NCBI GenBank assembly: GCA_038203955.1
Contig: JBBRDK010000083.1
Span: 1-16,460 of the forward strand
Source of the DNA: JALYUA01 sp038203955
Lineage (GTDB): Bacteria; Acidobacteriota; Thermoanaerobaculia; UBA5066; Gp7-AA6
DNA length: 16,460 nucleotides
Direction of reading: 5' to 3'
Positions 14,879 through 16,460 of the stretch are shown here, piece by piece; within the stretch, counting starts at the first letter, position 1, and every line of letters begins with the position of its first letter. The notes under the pieces are model-generated. The model was not told the origin of the DNA. It saw nothing but the letters and a program-made list of their open reading frames with translations, and searched no databases. A program made the position numbers and the translations under genes.

Positions 14879-15969
14879 CGGGGGCGCCGGCGGTCCTTCC
14901 GAATGCGCTCGATCTTCTCTCCCGCCAGTTCCGCAGCGAGTGGCGCCTTTATGCGCGAGACCGCGGGGCCATGTTCTGGACCTTCCTCTTCCCGCTCCTG
15001 ATGCTGTTCGGCTTCGGCGTGATCTTCCGCTCGGGAGGGCCGCCCGCGCTCACACTCGTCCGCGTCGCGCCCGCGCAGCCTTCGCCGCGGGACGCCGCGT
15101 TCGTGAAGGCGCTCGAGGAGGCGCACCTGAAGGTCGTCACGCTCCCGGCCGCGGAGGCGGAGACCCGCTGGGGAAAGGGCGAGACGATGGCGCAGCTCGA
15201 GAGCGCCGGCGGCGGATATCGCCTGCGGTTGAACAGTTACCTGATCGCGCAGGGACAGGTGGCGGCGCAGGCGGCGAGCCAGGCGTTTTTAGTCGCGCAG
15301 GCGCGCTTGAGCGGCGCACCGGAGCCCGAGCGCATCCCCGTCGTGGTGGAGAGCCCCGGACACGCGCGCTCTTCGAGCTACGCAGCGTTCCTGGTCCCGG
15401 GGCTGATCGGCCTGAATCTCCTGAGCATGGGTCTTTTCGCGGTCGGGATGGTGACGGTCGCTTACCGCGAGAAAGGCAAGTTCCGCCGGCTCGCGGTCAC
15501 GCCGCTTCCGAAGTGGGTTTTCCTGCTCGCGCAGATCCTGCAGCGCGTCACGGTCGTGGTGCTCCAGACCGCGCTGCTGCTCCTGGCGGCCTGGCTCGGG
15601 TTCGGGATCGTCAATCAGGGCTCGTACGCGCTGTTCGCCCTTCTCGTGGTCTTTGGCACCGCAACCTTCCTGGCGATGGGCTTTGCCCTGTCGAGCTTCG
15701 CGTCGACGGTCGAGACGTACGGCGCGATCTCGAATCTCGTCTTCTTCCCGATGATGCTTCTTTCCGGCGTCTACTTTCGCCTGGACAGCGCGCCGCAATG
15801 GATGCAGACGGCGGTGTCGATCCTGCCGCTGTCCCCCTATCTGCGGATGCTGCGTTCGGTGTTCAACGACGGCTCCGGGCTTTCCGGCCACGCGGCGGGG
15901 CTGTTGATTCTTGGAGTGTGGGCGGTGCTTTCGTTCGTGCTGGCCGTCCGGCGCTTCCGCTGGGTCTAA
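14875..15969 (+). CDS. ABC-2 type exporter permease
   Basis: A 364-residue membrane protein, partner of the ATPase. The N-terminal helix (about 33-52; MFWTFLFPLLMLFGFGVIF) is followed by an extracytoplasmic domain of about 115 residues (55-168) and then five more hydrophobic segments (about 170-193, 216-241, 250-275, 284-303 and 338-357). The cytosolic loop REKGKFRRLAVTPLPKW (198-214) is the coupling element typical of ABC-2 permeases. FFPMMLLSGVYFRLDSAPQW (290-309) and SILPLSPYLRMLRSVF (315-330) are the conserved C-terminal family segments. It starts at ATG 14875 within the stop of the ATPase gene, so translation is coupled. One ATPase and one permease suggest an ATPase2-permease2 exporter. 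The substrate cannot be told from sequence, and no resistance or biosynthesis gene is adjacent. Confidence 0.93.
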   Translation: MTGAPAVLPNALDLLSRQFRSEWRLYARDRGAMFWTFLFPLLMLFGFGVIFRSGGPPALTLVRVAPAQPSPRDAAFVKALEEAHLKVVTLPAAEAETRWGKGETMAQLESAGGGYRLRLNSYLIAQGQVAAQAASQAFLVAQARLSGAPEPERIPVVVESPGHARSSSYAAFLVPGLIGLNLLSMGLFAVGMVTVAYREKGKFRRLAVTPLPKWVFLLAQILQRVTVVVLQTALLLLAAWLGFGIVNQGSYALFALLVVFGTATFLAMGFALSSFASTVETYGAISNLVFFPMMLLSGVYFRLDSAPQWMQTAVSILPLSPYLRMLRSVFNDGSGLSGHAAGLLILGVWAVLSFVLAVRRFRWV

Positions 15970-15972
15970 CGC

Positions 15973-16395
15973 ATGCTCGACGTCACGCCGGAGATACAAA
16001 TCTCCGAGTCCGAGTTGACCGAACGGTTCGTGCGCGCCTCGGGTCCTGGCGGACAGAACGTCAACAAGGTCGAGACCGCGGTGGAGCTGCGGTTCGATGT
16101 GTCGCGCTCGTCGCTTCCGCAGGACGTGAAGAAACGCCTTTCCGCGCTGGCTGGAAAGAGGATGACGGCGGACGGCGTCTTGACGATCGACAGCCGCGAG
16201 CATCGCACGCAGGCGCAGAACCGTGAGGCCGCGCGCGAGCGACTGGTCGCGCTGCTGCAGCACGCCTCTCGGCGGCCGAAGACACGCCGCAAGACCAAGC
16301 CGAAGAAGGCCGCCAGGGAAAAACGTCTCGAATCGAAGCGAAAACGCAGCGCCGTCAAGTCGCTGCGCGGTCGTGGCCGCGGAGGTGAGGAGTGA
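15973..16395 (+). CDS. arfB: Alternative ribosome-rescue factor ArfB (YaeJ-type peptidyl-tRNA hydrolase)
   Basis: A 140-residue release-factor-like protein that frees ribosomes stalled at the 3' end of messages lacking a stop codon, by hydrolysing peptidyl-tRNA. The catalytic GGQ is at 26-28 within RASGPGGQNVNK (21-32), in the class-I release-factor context. The rest of the catalytic domain runs to about residue 98 (ELRFDVSRSSLP, LTIDSREHRTQAQNREAARE). The tail (about 103-135) is rich in Lys and Arg, as needed to enter the empty mRNA channel, and the codon-recognition domain of true release factors is missing. Length equals that of the E. coli protein as I recall it. ATG 15973 lies 3 bp after the ABC permease stop, so it is likely to be co-transcribed with the exporter. 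Confidence 0.93.
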   Translation: MLDVTPEIQISESELTERFVRASGPGGQNVNKVETAVELRFDVSRSSLPQDVKKRLSALAGKRMTADGVLTIDSREHRTQAQNREAARERLVALLQHASRRPKTRRKTKPKKAAREKRLESKRKRSAVKSLRGRGRGGEE

Positions 16396-16414
16396 CCGTT
16401 GCCGGTCGGTGCCG

Positions 16415-16460
16415 TCAGGAGACGCGTCTAAAGTCGTAGGTGATTTTTTCGCCCGGCGCG
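16415..16460 (-). CDS. Possible C-terminal end of a gene entering from the right (partial)
   Basis: On the minus strand the last 46 bases read as an open frame ending APGEKITYDFRRVS then TGA (complement of 16415-16417). Fifteen codons are too few to assign a family. The composition looks protein-like, and it would be convergent with arfB across a 19 bp gap. That gap holds most of a small dyad, GACCG-TTGC-CGGTC (16394-16407), which begins in the arfB stop codon. Low confidence. Confidence 0.32.
   Translation of the reverse strand, partial: APGEKITYDFRRVS

Noticed and set aside
16394..16407. GACCG-TTGC-CGGTC as a terminator after arfB
   Set aside because: Only a 5 bp stem and no T-run on either side; could be chance in GC-rich DNA.

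Overview
The window is a very GC-rich stretch of bacterial chromosome. Genes are tightly packed, often with 3-11 bp gaps or 4 bp stop/start overlaps, on both strands. The gene families and domain styles (two-gene egtB-egtD cluster, lamin-tail/DUF11 secreted nuclease, HEAT-repeat lipoprotein, alanine- and arginine-rich proteins) suggest an Acidobacteriota-like organism or another GC-rich environmental Gram-negative. This is an inference from general style; no rRNA or marker gene settles it. Lipoprotein and secretion signals on several proteins support a diderm cell. I saw no phage, IS, CRISPR, tRNA or rRNA.

Layout. 1-480 (minus): N-terminal part of the cytochrome bd oxidase subunit CydA. 528-1948 (plus): a DUF1304 membrane protein, a 46-residue cysteine-motif protein, a small lipoprotein and a DCC-type thiol oxidoreductase (DUF393); the last three are nearly or fully abutting. 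1953-7089 (minus): five genes read right to left, namely an alpha-amino acid ester hydrolase-like enzyme, a 110-residue exported protein, EgtB, EgtD and a 170-residue exported protein. The first four are separated by 11 bp, 11 bp and a 4 bp overlap and look like one transcription unit. 7193-7807 (minus): a DUF1801/YdeI-type protein. 7905-10125 (plus): a GlsB/YeaQ-type membrane protein and a large HEAT-repeat lipoprotein with an unrecognised C-terminal domain. 10339-13782 (minus): a 1147-residue secreted multidomain nuclease of the ExeM type. 13961-16395 (plus): an ABC-2 exporter ATPase and permease (ATGA overlap), followed 3 bp later by the ribosome-rescue factor ArfB. 16415-16460 (minus): possibly the last residues of another gene.

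Functionally the best-defined module is ergothioneine synthesis. EgtD trimethylates histidine to hercynine and EgtB attaches sulfur to it. The gamma-glutamylcysteine ligase (EgtA), amidohydrolase (EgtC) and lyase (EgtE) are absent from the window, so this looks like the short, cysteine-using version of the pathway. Its most unusual aspect is apparent co-transcription with an exported serine hydrolase that keeps every catalytic and carboxylate-cluster residue of the alpha-amino acid ester hydrolase (beta-lactam acylase) family. Other items worth a second look are a 46-aa C-x7-C-x2-C-x5-C protein, a lipoprotein gene with no canonical start codon after the preceding stop, the undescribed C-terminal domain of the HEAT lipoprotein, and a dyad-rich divergent intergenic region upstream of the nuclease and ABC exporter. 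No stretch over 300 bases lacks a gene.
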